DNA of 11,210 bases from JAWXTK01 sp044433645 (GTDB taxonomy: Bacteria; Bacteroidota; Bacteroidia; Bacteroidales; Rikenellaceae): assembly GCA_044433645.1 (NCBI GenBank), contig JAWXTK010000033.1, forward strand, positions 1-11,210. The letters are read 5' to 3'. The translations under genes and the position numbers were made by a program. The notes under the pieces were generated by a model. That model was not told the origin of the DNA. It saw nothing but the letters and a program-made list of their open reading frames with translations, and did not search any database. Positions 1 to 6,341 of this stretch are shown here, piece by piece. Each line of letters begins with the position of its first letter. The stretch's first letter is position 1.

Positions 1-4
1 TTGA

Positions 5-1234
5 TTTGTACTTCATAGCTCAAAGGTTTGTGTCGCATCTTCAACGGGTATATCTAACGTAATATCAATTGCGTGTCGCTTCATTCTGGAGTCATTTTTA
101 GGAGACCACACTAATTCATTCCCATCACCTGATGCAGCATTTTTTGAGGATTCTGCTAAAATGATGATTACATTTGAGTTTAAACCTCCAACAGAAACAA
201 AACGTGGTATTCTTACAGGATTGGGTCAATCTATTGCATATTTATCAAATTCAAATCTTTCATATTTGATTATACCAGAGATGTTGGAAGATTTTAGAAT
301 TGCTGATTATATGACAGATTTATTTAGCAAACAAATCAAAGATAATCTACCTGTTGGATTAATTAAGTATGATAATAACAACCCAACTAATGTGTCTTTA
401 ATCAAAAATGTTCAAACAACATCAAATACGATTGAATGCAGCAGTAGAAATACGAGTAGATTTTGGGCGAAACATCAAGACCTGCCACTGCCATTATTTC
501 ATTTAATGTTACACTGTTATTATCTGAAGAAAACAGGAGTTATAACAGGTGATGCATTTGCATATTGTTGGAGTCATTACATGGCTCCAGATACGATATT
601 AGAAACGATGAAGCCTGCATTAGTTGTAGATTTGTCTGGCAACCCAATAAAAACGTTGTCTGGATCCAAAAACATCTCATTTTTTGAAAAGAAAATTAAC
701 ACTTACAAAAAATGCGAAGATAGTAGCAAAAGGGTTGAATTAAGAGAATCACTTATTAAAGACCTAAATACCAATTATGTAGGAGATAATTATTATAATT
801 CGATAAGAAAGAATTTTGTTACCTTCTCTAAGCATATAGGGGTTATTGATTCTAACGGCAATATGACTGATCTCGGATTTAAACTTTATCACTTAGGTCT
901 TGTCAATGGAGCAAATAGTAAATTATTCATAGAATACTTTACTCAGTGTATTTTGATTCAGGGGCATCATTTGGATTTAATTTTCGACCTTGATAATTTG
1001 CGAAATATTCATGGGGGTGAATGCCCTATGAGTGAGCTAAGGCGTACTATGGAAGCTGAATATGAAGAAAGAGGGATGATTAAGCGAAATCGCAAACGAC
1101 AAGTTGGCGAAACAACTCGTGTTGAATTCTTGAAGTATGAATTTATATTATGGAATGCTATAAATCTTTTTAATGAAGGAGGATACTTCAACTGGAAAAA
1201 GATAATAGAAATTTGCTCCTTGCCAGAATTGTAA
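5..1234 (+). CDS. PD-(D/E)XK nuclease-like protein, 5' end disrupted or incomplete
   Basis: Probably a DNA-cleaving enzyme of a restriction or defence locus; I do not recognise the exact family. The frame is open from base 5 to a TAA at 1232-1234; the first ATG is at 161. The nuclease signature spans that ATG: Pro-Asp at 128-133, then a hydrophobic strand ending in Glu-Phe-Lys at 176-184 (PD-x14-ExK). A possible motif-I Glu lies in RFILES (77-94). Starting at 161 would remove the catalytic Asp. No ATG, GTG or TTG occurs between 5 and 161, and an in-frame TGA sits at 2-4, so the N-terminus is lost, frameshifted or outside the window. The C-terminal half, around residues 220-260 counted from ATG 161, contains a stretch that could be a winged helix (FSKHIGVIDSNGNMTDLGFK). 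The gene is visibly more AT-rich than ileS, which suggests transfer. No partner methyltransferase is visible. Confidence 0.6.
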   Translation, partial: FVLHSSKVCVASSTGISNVISIACRFILESFLGDHTNSFPSPDAAFFEDSAKMMITFEFKPPTETKRGILTGLGQSIAYLSNSNLSYLIIPEMLEDFRIADYMTDLFSKQIKDNLPVGLIKYDNNNPTNVSLIKNVQTTSNTIECSSRNTSRFWAKHQDLPLPLFHLMLHCYYLKKTGVITGDAFAYCWSHYMAPDTILETMKPALVVDLSGNPIKTLSGSKNISFFEKKINTYKKCEDSSKRVELRESLIKDLNTNYVGDNYYNSIRKNFVTFSKHIGVIDSNGNMTDLGFKLYHLGLVNGANSKLFIEYFTQCILIQGHHLDLIFDLDNLRNIHGGECPMSELRRTMEAEYEERGMIKRNRKRQVGETTRVEFLKYEFILWNAINLFNEGGYFNWKKIIEICSLPEL

Positions 1235-1309
1235 ATCGTTATATCCCGTAATACGATCTATTCTACTCATAGTCTACTTTTTAAACAGCACCCTATTGTT
1301 TATGCTCCC

Positions 1310-1331
1310 GTGTGCAAATTGTGTGCAAAAA
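1310..1331. repeat. 11-bp tandem direct repeat between nuclease gene and tRNA-Met
   Basis: GTGTGCAAATT at 1310-1320 is followed directly by GTGTGCAAAAA at 1321-1331; the first nine bases are identical. It lies between the end of the nuclease gene and the tRNA terminator. Short direct repeats near a tRNA 3' end can be recombinase-binding sites at an island edge. That role is inferred from position only. Confidence 0.5.
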
Positions 1332-1369
1332 GAAAAAGCACCTAAGTAGTTTAACCTACCTAAGTGCTT
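1325..1369 (-). terminator. Rho-independent terminator of tRNA-Met
   Basis: Two 14-nt arms (1336-1349 and 1356-1369) pair at 12 of 14 positions around a six-base TTTAAC loop. Read on the minus strand, the stem is followed by TTTTTCTTTTTG, a good U-tract. It begins 12 bases past the tRNA 3' end. The plus-strand U-tract (GATTTTG) is weaker, so it may also slow transcription arriving from the nuclease gene. Confidence 0.75.
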
Positions 1370-1381
1370 GATTTTGAATTG

Positions 1382-1455
1382 TAGCGGGACCGGGACTTGA
1401 ACCCGGGACCTCATGATTATGAATCATGCGCTCTAACCAGCTGAGCTATCCCGCC
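1382..1455 (-). tRNA. tRNA-Met (anticodon CAT), probably elongator type
   Basis: A complete 74-nt cloverleaf folds on the minus strand. The acceptor arms are GGCGGGA and TCCCGCT (with a G1-U72 wobble) and the discriminator is A73. The D arm starts GCTCAG, the anticodon stem is CATGA/TCATG with loop TTCATAA, and the T arm is CCGGG-TTCAAGT-CCCGG. No CCA is encoded. The anticodon stem lacks the three G-C pairs of an initiator tRNA, so it is an elongator. CAT could also be a lysidine-modified tRNA-Ile2, which I cannot exclude by eye. It has its own promoter (1488-1518) and terminator (1325-1369). Its 3' end faces the nuclease gene, the usual orientation for an island attached at a tRNA. Confidence 0.93.
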
Positions 1456-1487
1456 ATTGATTTGCATTAACTGCTTAATTGCAGGCA

Positions 1488-1518
1488 CAAAAGTAGCAAT
1501 TATTTTGTTCTCTGCAAA
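1488..1518 (-). promoter_or_regulatory. Bacteroidota-type promoter for tRNA-Met
   Basis: On the minus strand, TTTG (1518-1515) is followed by a 19-bp spacer and TACTTTTG (1495-1488), matching the phylum's -33 TTTG / -7 TAnnTTTG pattern. The tRNA 5' end is about 33 bases downstream, which leaves a short leader for processing. It lies just past the MFS stop codon, so the tRNA need not depend on the upstream operon. Confidence 0.72.
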
Positions 1519-1539
1519 TTTTTAAAGCAAAAAAATCAA

Positions 1540-2724
1540 TTATAACTTCACTTTTTCTTTTTTAAGCATGGGAGCTAGAGCCGCAGCCAGCAATCCTACC
1601 ACAGCCATTACAGCCAATGACCATCTAAGATTTGACAATTCAGCAATAAATCCTATCACCGGCGGCGCAACCAAGAATCCAAAGAAACCTATGCTCGACA
1701 CCGTAGTAAGTGCCACACCTGCCGAAACCGAGGTGATGCGACCAGCAATACTATAACAAATAGGCACAACAGCCGACACACCAAAGCCCACCAACATAAA
1801 TCCCAAGGTAGCAGGAATCAAATAAGGCAAACACACGGCCAGCATCAAACCCATAAACACCAGAGCACCACTAGCAAGCAATACACGAATATAGCCAAGG
1901 CGCATAACCAGCTTATCAGCCAAGAAACGACCCAAGGCCATGGTACTCAAGGCTGCTATATAACCCAGACGAACATACTGCTCTGAGGGCTGAATAATTT
2001 TTTCAAAGTAAACACCACTCCAATCCATCATAGTACCCTCGCAGGCCAAGTTACTGAACACTATCACACCTAAAATAATAATAATCCTCTCTGGCATAGC
2101 AAACTTCAACTTAGTTTTTGGCTTAGCTTGAAATTCCTGAACTAGGTAATCCTTGCGAGATTTATCGCGAGGCATCAACCAGCGATAAAATATAATATTA
2201 AGCACACAGCAAAGGCCTAGAATAATAGAAAAGTGGCGTAAAGGAGCAACCTCACCACTAGCTAGCAAAGAACCCACAAGACCACCCAAGAAACCTGCCA
2301 CAGACCACAAACCATGAAACGTCGCCATAATGCTACGCCCATAAATCTTCTGCACACCAACACCCTGAGTATTTACCGAAATATTAAACATATTACAGCC
2401 CATGCCAAAGAAAAACAGCGCTCCCGAAAGCATGGCAGGCGTTTTGGCAAGACCTATTAATATAAGTGTAAAGGGGAAGAAAATTGCCGAAATTATTGTA
2501 AACAATTTACTCCCATATTTCTCTATTAATTTGCCTAAGAAAATCAGCACAGACAGCTGTCCTATGGGGATAAATAGTAGAACTGCGCCCAGACCAGCCT
2601 CAGTTAGTTCCATAGCTTTTTTAATGTCGGGAATACGACACGCCCAGGTCGAAAAAGTAAGACCCATAATAAAAAAGAAGGCCGAGACAGCTAGGCGATA
2701 ATAATTTTTTGTTGTTAGTTTCAT
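1540..2724 (-). CDS. MFS transporter, YbjJ-like (substrate unknown)
   Basis: An inner-membrane carrier of the major facilitator superfamily; the substrate cannot be read from sequence. The 394 residues form 12 hydrophobic segments in two six-helix halves, split by a charged loop near residues 185-212 (MPRDKSRKDYLVQEF). The loop after TM2 carries an MFS signature variant (GKLIEKYGSK), mirrored after TM8 (GRFLADKLVMRLG). The N-terminal WACRIPDIK, the NTQGVGVQ stretch and TFHGLWSVAGF in TM5 resemble the YbjJ branch, which also resembles fucose-permease-like carriers. The start codon overlaps the stop of the upstream methyltransferase gene by 4 bp (ATGA), implying translational coupling as the last gene of the operon. 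No clear terminator separates it from tRNA-Met. Confidence 0.85.
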   Translation of the reverse strand: MKLTTKNYYRLAVSAFFFIMGLTFSTWACRIPDIKKAMELTEAGLGAVLLFIPIGQLSVLIFLGKLIEKYGSKLFTIISAIFFPFTLILIGLAKTPAMLSGALFFFGMGCNMFNISVNTQGVGVQKIYGRSIMATFHGLWSVAGFLGGLVGSLLASGEVAPLRHFSIILGLCCVLNIIFYRWLMPRDKSRKDYLVQEFQAKPKTKLKFAMPERIIIILGVIVFSNLACEGTMMDWSGVYFEKIIQPSEQYVRLGYIAALSTMALGRFLADKLVMRLGYIRVLLASGALVFMGLMLAVCLPYLIPATLGFMLVGFGVSAVVPICYSIAGRITSVSAGVALTTVSSIGFFGFLVAPPVIGFIAELSNLRWSLAVMAVVGLLAAALAPMLKKEKVKL

Positions 2725-3419
2725 TTTTCCAGGTAAAAATCTTTAGTTAAATATTTATATTCTTGTGTATAATTATGTCTTGAAATTTCAATGGTAACAC
2801 TCTCATTTTGAGGCTCTTGCTGCAAAAATGAAAACTCTAGCATCACTCGTTTTACAGCTAAATCCTCGCGTGGAAAAACCCTGCAAATTCTTATTACAAA
2901 TAAATTATTATCCTTAAAAATCTGCTCTATCTCACCTAGAGTATCACTAGGCAAAATTAAAGAAATTTTTCCATTCGCATGCAATAATCTTCTACAATTT
3001 TCAGCCAATTCCTCAAAACTAAGGCCTACGCTATGTCTGGCCACGGTTCTGCTGCTGCCGGGGCACTTTAGCGAATTTTTAAAATAAGGGGGATTGCAAA
3101 TTATTAAGTCAAATTTTTGAGTTTCAAGCTCTTGCACAGCAATTTTTTGAGTTGTTAATCTATCACCCCAGGGCGAATTTCTGAAATTTTCTTCAGCATC
3201 CTCAGTGCTTTCTATATCTATGGCCGTGATTTTTACATCCTTATTCCTCTGCGCTAACATTAGTGCCAAAAGTCCCGTTCCCGTGCCTAAATCCAAGGCT
3301 GTTTTAGCTCCTTCGCACTCAGCCCACGTTCCTAAAAGCACTCCATCTGTGCCTACTTTCATAGCAGTATTAGATTGATTTACAGAGAATTGCTTAAAAT
3401 TAAAATAAGAATTTGCCAT
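2721..3419 (-). CDS. trmN6: tRNA1(Val) (adenine(37)-N6)-methyltransferase, TrmN6/YfiC-like
   Basis: A SAM-dependent N6-adenine methyltransferase that in E. coli (YfiC/TrmN6) modifies A37 of tRNA1(Val). The 232-residue length fits the family. The N-terminal FNFKQFSVNQ and KVGTDGVLLGTWA (about 6-33) are typical of the family. The SAM-binding motif I is DLGTGTGLL (43-51), an acidic residue ends the next strand (AIDIE, 66-70), and the catalytic motif is NPPYF (109-113), which specifies amino-N methylation. NPPY is shared with other N6-adenine methylases, but the N-terminal block and size point to this tRNA enzyme. The ATG start lies 3 nt past the stop of the TIGR02757 gene, and the stop overlaps the MFS start by 4 bp. 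Whether the substrate is the same tRNA in this organism is inferred. Confidence 0.88.
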   Translation of the reverse strand: MANSYFNFKQFSVNQSNTAMKVGTDGVLLGTWAECEGAKTALDLGTGTGLLALMLAQRNKDVKITAIDIESTEDAEENFRNSPWGDRLTTQKIAVQELETQKFDLIICNPPYFKNSLKCPGSSRTVARHSVGLSFEELAENCRRLLHANGKISLILPSDTLGEIEQIFKDNNLFVIRICRVFPREDLAVKRVMLEFSFLQQEPQNESVTIEISRHNYTQEYKYLTKDFYLEK

Positions 3420-3422
3420 AGT

Positions 3423-4178
3423 CTATTTTAAAAATCCGTCTATGCCAGCACCAAATAACGAAAAGTCGTAACGCACAGGGTCCTCAGAGCAAAATTCTCG
3501 CAAACTAGCTGTAATTTGCTCAACTGCCTTCCAATCATTCTGTTTGCGCTCCAAAAGTCCCAAAGCACGCCCCATGCTCGCCGTGTGAACATCCAGTGGC
3601 AAATAAAGTGCACTCATAGGTATCCCCGTCCATAGGCCAAAATCTACGCCTCTATCATCAGAGCGAACCATCCAGCGCAGGAACATATTAAGCCTTTTGC
3701 AGGCTGCCCCCTTGGCTATGCTTGAGAGATGCTTATGTGCGTGATTATCATGTTCTTGCGTGAAAAATTCATCCCAAAATTCGCGCAAAACCACGCGCAA
3801 ATCTTGGCTCTGAGAATAACTTGTTTCAAAAAAATTCTTCATCGAGCCCCACCTTGAATAAATATATCTTAAGGCCAGAATAAAAGTAGTAAAATCCTCG
3901 CCATTAAAAGTGCGATGCACATATTTTTTAAGCCCCAACAGTTCATTATCCGAGGCATTTACAACAAAATCATAGGGCGCATTATCCAAGAAATCCATCA
4001 TCCTAACTGCGCTCTTAACTATAGCCTTGCGATTGCCCCAAGCAATAGTCGAAGATAAAAACCCACTGATTTCTATGTCCTGCAATGAAGAAAAACAATG
4101 AGGCACAGAGATAGGATCAAATTCTATAAAATCTGAATTATTATACTTATCATGCAGTCTTTCCAACAAATCTTTCAT
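3423..4178 (-). CDS. TIGR02757 / DUF2400 family protein, HhH-GPD-like C-terminal half
   Basis: A conserved, uncharacterised family common in Bacteroidota. I choose ATG at 4178 (251 residues), 1 nt after the lolD stop; an in-frame GTG at 4187 would add three residues and overlap lolD. Recognisable blocks, numbered from this ATG, are SGFLSSTIAWGNRK (about 38-51), ACKRLNMFLRWMVR (159-172), VDFGLW (178-183), PLDVHT (194-199) with GRALGLL just after, and the terminal EDPVRYDFSLFGAG. The segment with Asp196 and His198 followed by an R-x-LGL helix resembles the P-x-D-x-H helix of HhH-GPD DNA glycosylases, where Asp is catalytic. A canonical helix-hairpin-helix (LPGVGxKTA) is not visible. A nucleic-acid repair role is therefore inference. 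Confidence 0.85.
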   Translation of the reverse strand: MKDLLERLHDKYNNSDFIEFDPISVPHCFSSLQDIEISGFLSSTIAWGNRKAIVKSAVRMMDFLDNAPYDFVVNASDNELLGLKKYVHRTFNGEDFTTFILALRYIYSRWGSMKNFFETSYSQSQDLRVVLREFWDEFFTQEHDNHAHKHLSSIAKGAACKRLNMFLRWMVRSDDRGVDFGLWTGIPMSALYLPLDVHTASMGRALGLLERKQNDWKAVEQITASLREFCSEDPVRYDFSLFGAGIDGFLK

Positions 4179-4179
4179 G

Positions 4180-4842
4180 CTATTCACTCACCCTACCGTC
4201 AACCATAACTATCTTTCTATCAGCACTTTCAGCCAAAGACTCATCGTGAGTCACCAAAACAACTGTTTGATTAAACTCATCTCTCATATCAAAGAAAATC
4301 TTATGAATCTCCTGTTTATTTTTAGAATCAAGATTGCCCGAAGGCTCATCAGCCAAAAGCACCAAAGGGCGATTTACCATAGCTCTCGCTATCGCTACAC
4401 GTTGTTGCTCTCCCCCCGAAAGCTTTGAAGGCTTGTGAGTTAGCCTATCTTTTAGATTCATTTTAACGAGCAATTCCTCGGCATAAGCATAGGCATCTTT
4501 TTTGTTAGTACCAGCTATCAGAGCAGGTATTGCAACATTTTCCAGGGCCGTAAATTCAGGCAGTAAGTGATGAAATTGAAACACGAACCCAATTTTTTTG
4601 TTCCTAAAGCTCGCCAGCTGTTTTTGTTTAAACAAACTTATATCATTGCCGTCGATTAGCACCTTGCCCGAATCAAAATCCGAAAGTGTACCCAGAATCT
4701 GCAAAAGCGTGGTTTTCCCAGCTCCACTTGAGCCCACAATAGAGAGCAATTCGCCCTGATTTATACATAAATCAACGCCTTTTAACACCTGCAAAGAGCC
4801 GTAACTCTTGACGAGATTATTTACTTCGATTAAGGCTTTCAT
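4180..4842 (-). CDS. lolD: ABC transporter ATP-binding protein, LolD-like lipoprotein release ATPase
   Basis: A cytoplasmic ATPase of the MacB/FtsE/LolD group. LolD powers the LolCE-type release of lipoproteins from the inner membrane for delivery to the outer membrane. The 220 residues contain a full ABC domain: Walker A GSSGAGKTT (37-45), Q-loop Q89 inside FVFQFHHLLPEFTALENV (86-103, a LolD hallmark), signature LSGGEQQR (141-148), Walker B LVLLADE (160-166), D-loop SGNLDS (168-173) and switch His199. No membrane subunit lies next to it, so the partner must be elsewhere; another MacB-type exporter ATPase is the main alternative. The gene overlaps the end of folP by 26 bp and is followed 1 nt later by the TIGR02757 ATG. 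All ATPase residues are intact. Confidence 0.88.
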   Translation of the reverse strand: MKALIEVNNLVKSYGSLQVLKGVDLCINQGELLSIVGSSGAGKTTLLQILGTLSDFDSGKVLIDGNDISLFKQKQLASFRNKKIGFVFQFHHLLPEFTALENVAIPALIAGTNKKDAYAYAEELLVKMNLKDRLTHKPSKLSGGEQQRVAIARAMVNRPLVLLADEPSGNLDSKNKQEIHKIFFDMRDEFNQTVVLVTHDESLAESADRKIVMVDGRVSE

Positions 4843-5638
4843 AATAATTAAATATTTTAATAATTTGTGCAGTTTCCTTGGTATCGTGCACTCTTAATAT
4901 GTCTGCACCACAGCTTAAGGCCTGCCAATTTAGAGCTATTGTACCTGTTAGAGCCTGCTCTGGGGTCACATCTAACAATTTATATATCATACTCTTACGA
5001 GAAATTCCAGCTAAAACTGGCTTACCAAAACTTTTTAAAGTCTGCATCCCAGACAAAAGTTGATAGTTCTGCTCCTGAGTCTTAGCAAAGCCAAAGCCAG
5101 GGTCTAAAATTACTTGAAAAATTCCTTTTTTCGCAAAAGTTTCTAATTTTTTATCAAAAAATTCACATACATCACTCACGATATCATCATACTCACACTT
5201 AGTCTGCATATTTTTGGGCGTTCCCCTCATGTGCATAGCAATATAAGGCACTTTTGCATTAGAAACAACGTCCAACATAGCCGAATCAAGCTCAGATGAA
5301 GATATATCGTTTATGATAACCTCACCAAAATCCACTAACACTCGCTCGGCCACCTTGCTCCTAAAAGTATCTATTGAAATAGGGATATATTTATCAATTT
5401 CACGTATAATTTTCACAGCTCTGCACACTCGCTCTATCTCCTCACACTCAGCGACTTCATCTGCCCCAGGTCTCGAAGAATAACCCCCAACATCCAGAAT
5501 ATCAGCACCTTCACTAATTGCATTAAGAACCCTCCTAGCTATATCCTCCTCGCCTAAGGTTCTACTGCTAGCAAAAAAAGAATCGGGTGTAGCATTAATT
5601 ATGCTCATCACCTTTGGCGAATTAAACTCAAGCTTCAT
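4817..5638 (-). CDS. folP: dihydropteroate synthase
   Basis: Joins p-aminobenzoate to 6-hydroxymethyl-dihydropterin diphosphate to make dihydropteroate in folate synthesis; it is the sulfonamide target. The 273-residue TIM barrel shows the family motifs: INATPDSF (14-21, usually NVTPDSF), ADILDVGGYSSRPG (45-58, pterin/pABA loop), ISIDTF (87-92), INDISS (109-114), MHMRGTP, ILDPGFGFAKT (pterin-binding Asp), GISRKS (diphosphate-binding Arg/Lys) and a terminal RVHDTKE. Val-to-Ala in motif 1 and Thr-to-Ser in SSRP are mild substitutions. The ATG overlaps the coaE stop by 11 bp, and the 3' end overlaps lolD by 26 bp, so expression is probably coupled. No other folate gene is in the window. Confidence 0.95.
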   Translation of the reverse strand: MKLEFNSPKVMSIINATPDSFFASSRTLGEEDIARRVLNAISEGADILDVGGYSSRPGADEVAECEEIERVCRAVKIIREIDKYIPISIDTFRSKVAERVLVDFGEVIINDISSSELDSAMLDVVSNAKVPYIAMHMRGTPKNMQTKCEYDDIVSDVCEFFDKKLETFAKKGIFQVILDPGFGFAKTQEQNYQLLSGMQTLKSFGKPVLAGISRKSMIYKLLDVTPEQALTGTIALNWQALSCGADILRVHDTKETAQIIKIFNYYESLNRSK

Positions 5639-6212
5639 TGCTGAAAATTTTATCTAAATAGGCCACCTGCTCATCTAGCTCATCACCTAAATTATTGCTA
5701 ATCGTATAATCACAAAATTTAATCATTTCCTCCTCGGGCATTTGTGCTGCAAGACGCGAGAGAACCTGCTCGCGAGTGCAATTATCTCTGCTAATAACTC
5801 GCTCTATCCTAAGTTCTTTATCAGAAATAACCCCCACGCAAGCATCCATGTGAGCATAAAATCCACTCTCAACTAAGATAGCACTCTCCAAAATCACATA
5901 CCGAGAAGTCTGAGCCTCAGCCCAAGCGTTAAAATCTTCTAACACAGCAGGATGCACCACAGCATTAAGCTCAGCAAGTTTCTTTTTATCCTTAAAAACT
6001 AGCTCTGCAATCAGTGCGCGATTAAGTTCTCCGAGCGTGTAAGCCTCATCACCAAAAATGTTTTTAATCTCCATGATTAATTTATCGTTGGTGTTCATAA
6101 GCGCTTTGGCACGCTCATCGCTAAGGTACACGCTCACGCCAAGAGAGCTAAACCTCTCACACAGAGTGCTTTTGCCACTACCTATACCTCCCGTCATGCC
6201 GACTTTATACAT
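5628..6212 (-). CDS. coaE: dephospho-CoA kinase
   Basis: Phosphorylates the 3'-OH of dephospho-CoA with ATP, the last step of coenzyme A synthesis, in the cytoplasm. The 194-residue length is normal. The P-loop GGIGSGKST is at residues 8-16, followed by LGVSVYLSDERAKAL (24-38), where Asp32 matches the family's substrate-side acidic residue. Also present are the HPAV motif of the CoA-binding lid, VILESAILVESGF in the core strand, and RVISRDNCTREQVLSRLAAQ, the characteristic adenine-side R-x-x-R-D helix. It is the first gene of the six-gene minus-strand operon, transcribed divergently from ileS, with a promoter-like TAACTTTG 23 bases before the ATG. It overlaps folP by 11 bp. Confidence 0.95.
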   Translation of the reverse strand: MYKVGMTGGIGSGKSTLCERFSSLGVSVYLSDERAKALMNTNDKLIMEIKNIFGDEAYTLGELNRALIAELVFKDKKKLAELNAVVHPAVLEDFNAWAEAQTSRYVILESAILVESGFYAHMDACVGVISDKELRIERVISRDNCTREQVLSRLAAQMPEEEMIKFCDYTISNNLGDELDEQVAYLDKIFSNEA

Positions 6213-6234
6213 ATTTTACAATTAAATTTGTTTA

Positions 6235-6242
6235 CAAAGTTA
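6235..6242 (-). promoter_or_regulatory. Probable -7 element of the coaE operon promoter
   Basis: TAACTTTG on the minus strand matches the Bacteroidota -7 box TAnnTTTG. It lies 23 bases upstream of the coaE ATG, giving a leader of roughly 15-20 nt. No good TTTG is found 19-20 bp upstream, where the sequence is A/T-rich, so the -33 half is weak or absent. It is the only promoter candidate I see for the six-gene operon. Confidence 0.5.
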
Positions 6243-6286
6243 AGATTTTATAGCTAAAAAAAGCTTGTAAAAAATATTTTTTTCTA

Positions 6287-6318
6287 TTTGGATAGACCAC
6301 CTAAAATTACTACTTTTG
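6287..6318 (+). promoter_or_regulatory. Bacteroidota-type promoter for ileS
   Basis: TTTG at 6287-6290, a 20-bp spacer, then TACTTTTG at 6311-6318 match the -33 TTTG / -7 TAnnTTTG consensus. Transcription would start near 6323-6326, only about 16-19 nt before ATG 6342. This excludes the upstream in-frame TTG at 6288, which lies inside the -33 box. Confidence 0.75.
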
Positions 6319-6341
6319 TGGATTGTATTTTAAATATAGGT

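Noticed and set aside
1476..1502. Inverted repeat TAATTGC / GCAATTA between the MFS gene and tRNA-Met as an operon terminator
   Set aside because: The arms are only 7 bp and AT-rich with a 13-nt loop and no U-tract, and the loop contains the -7 box of the tRNA promoter, so chance or a minor regulatory role is more likely.
1568..1756. Plus-strand 62-residue reading frame opposite the MFS gene
   Set aside because: It is fully inside the MFS transporter on the other strand, with a composition typical of an antisense shadow and no independent start signals.
4177..4428. Plus-strand 83-residue reading frame opposite lolD
   Set aside because: It lies antisense to the LolD signature and Walker B region and looks like a shadow of that gene.
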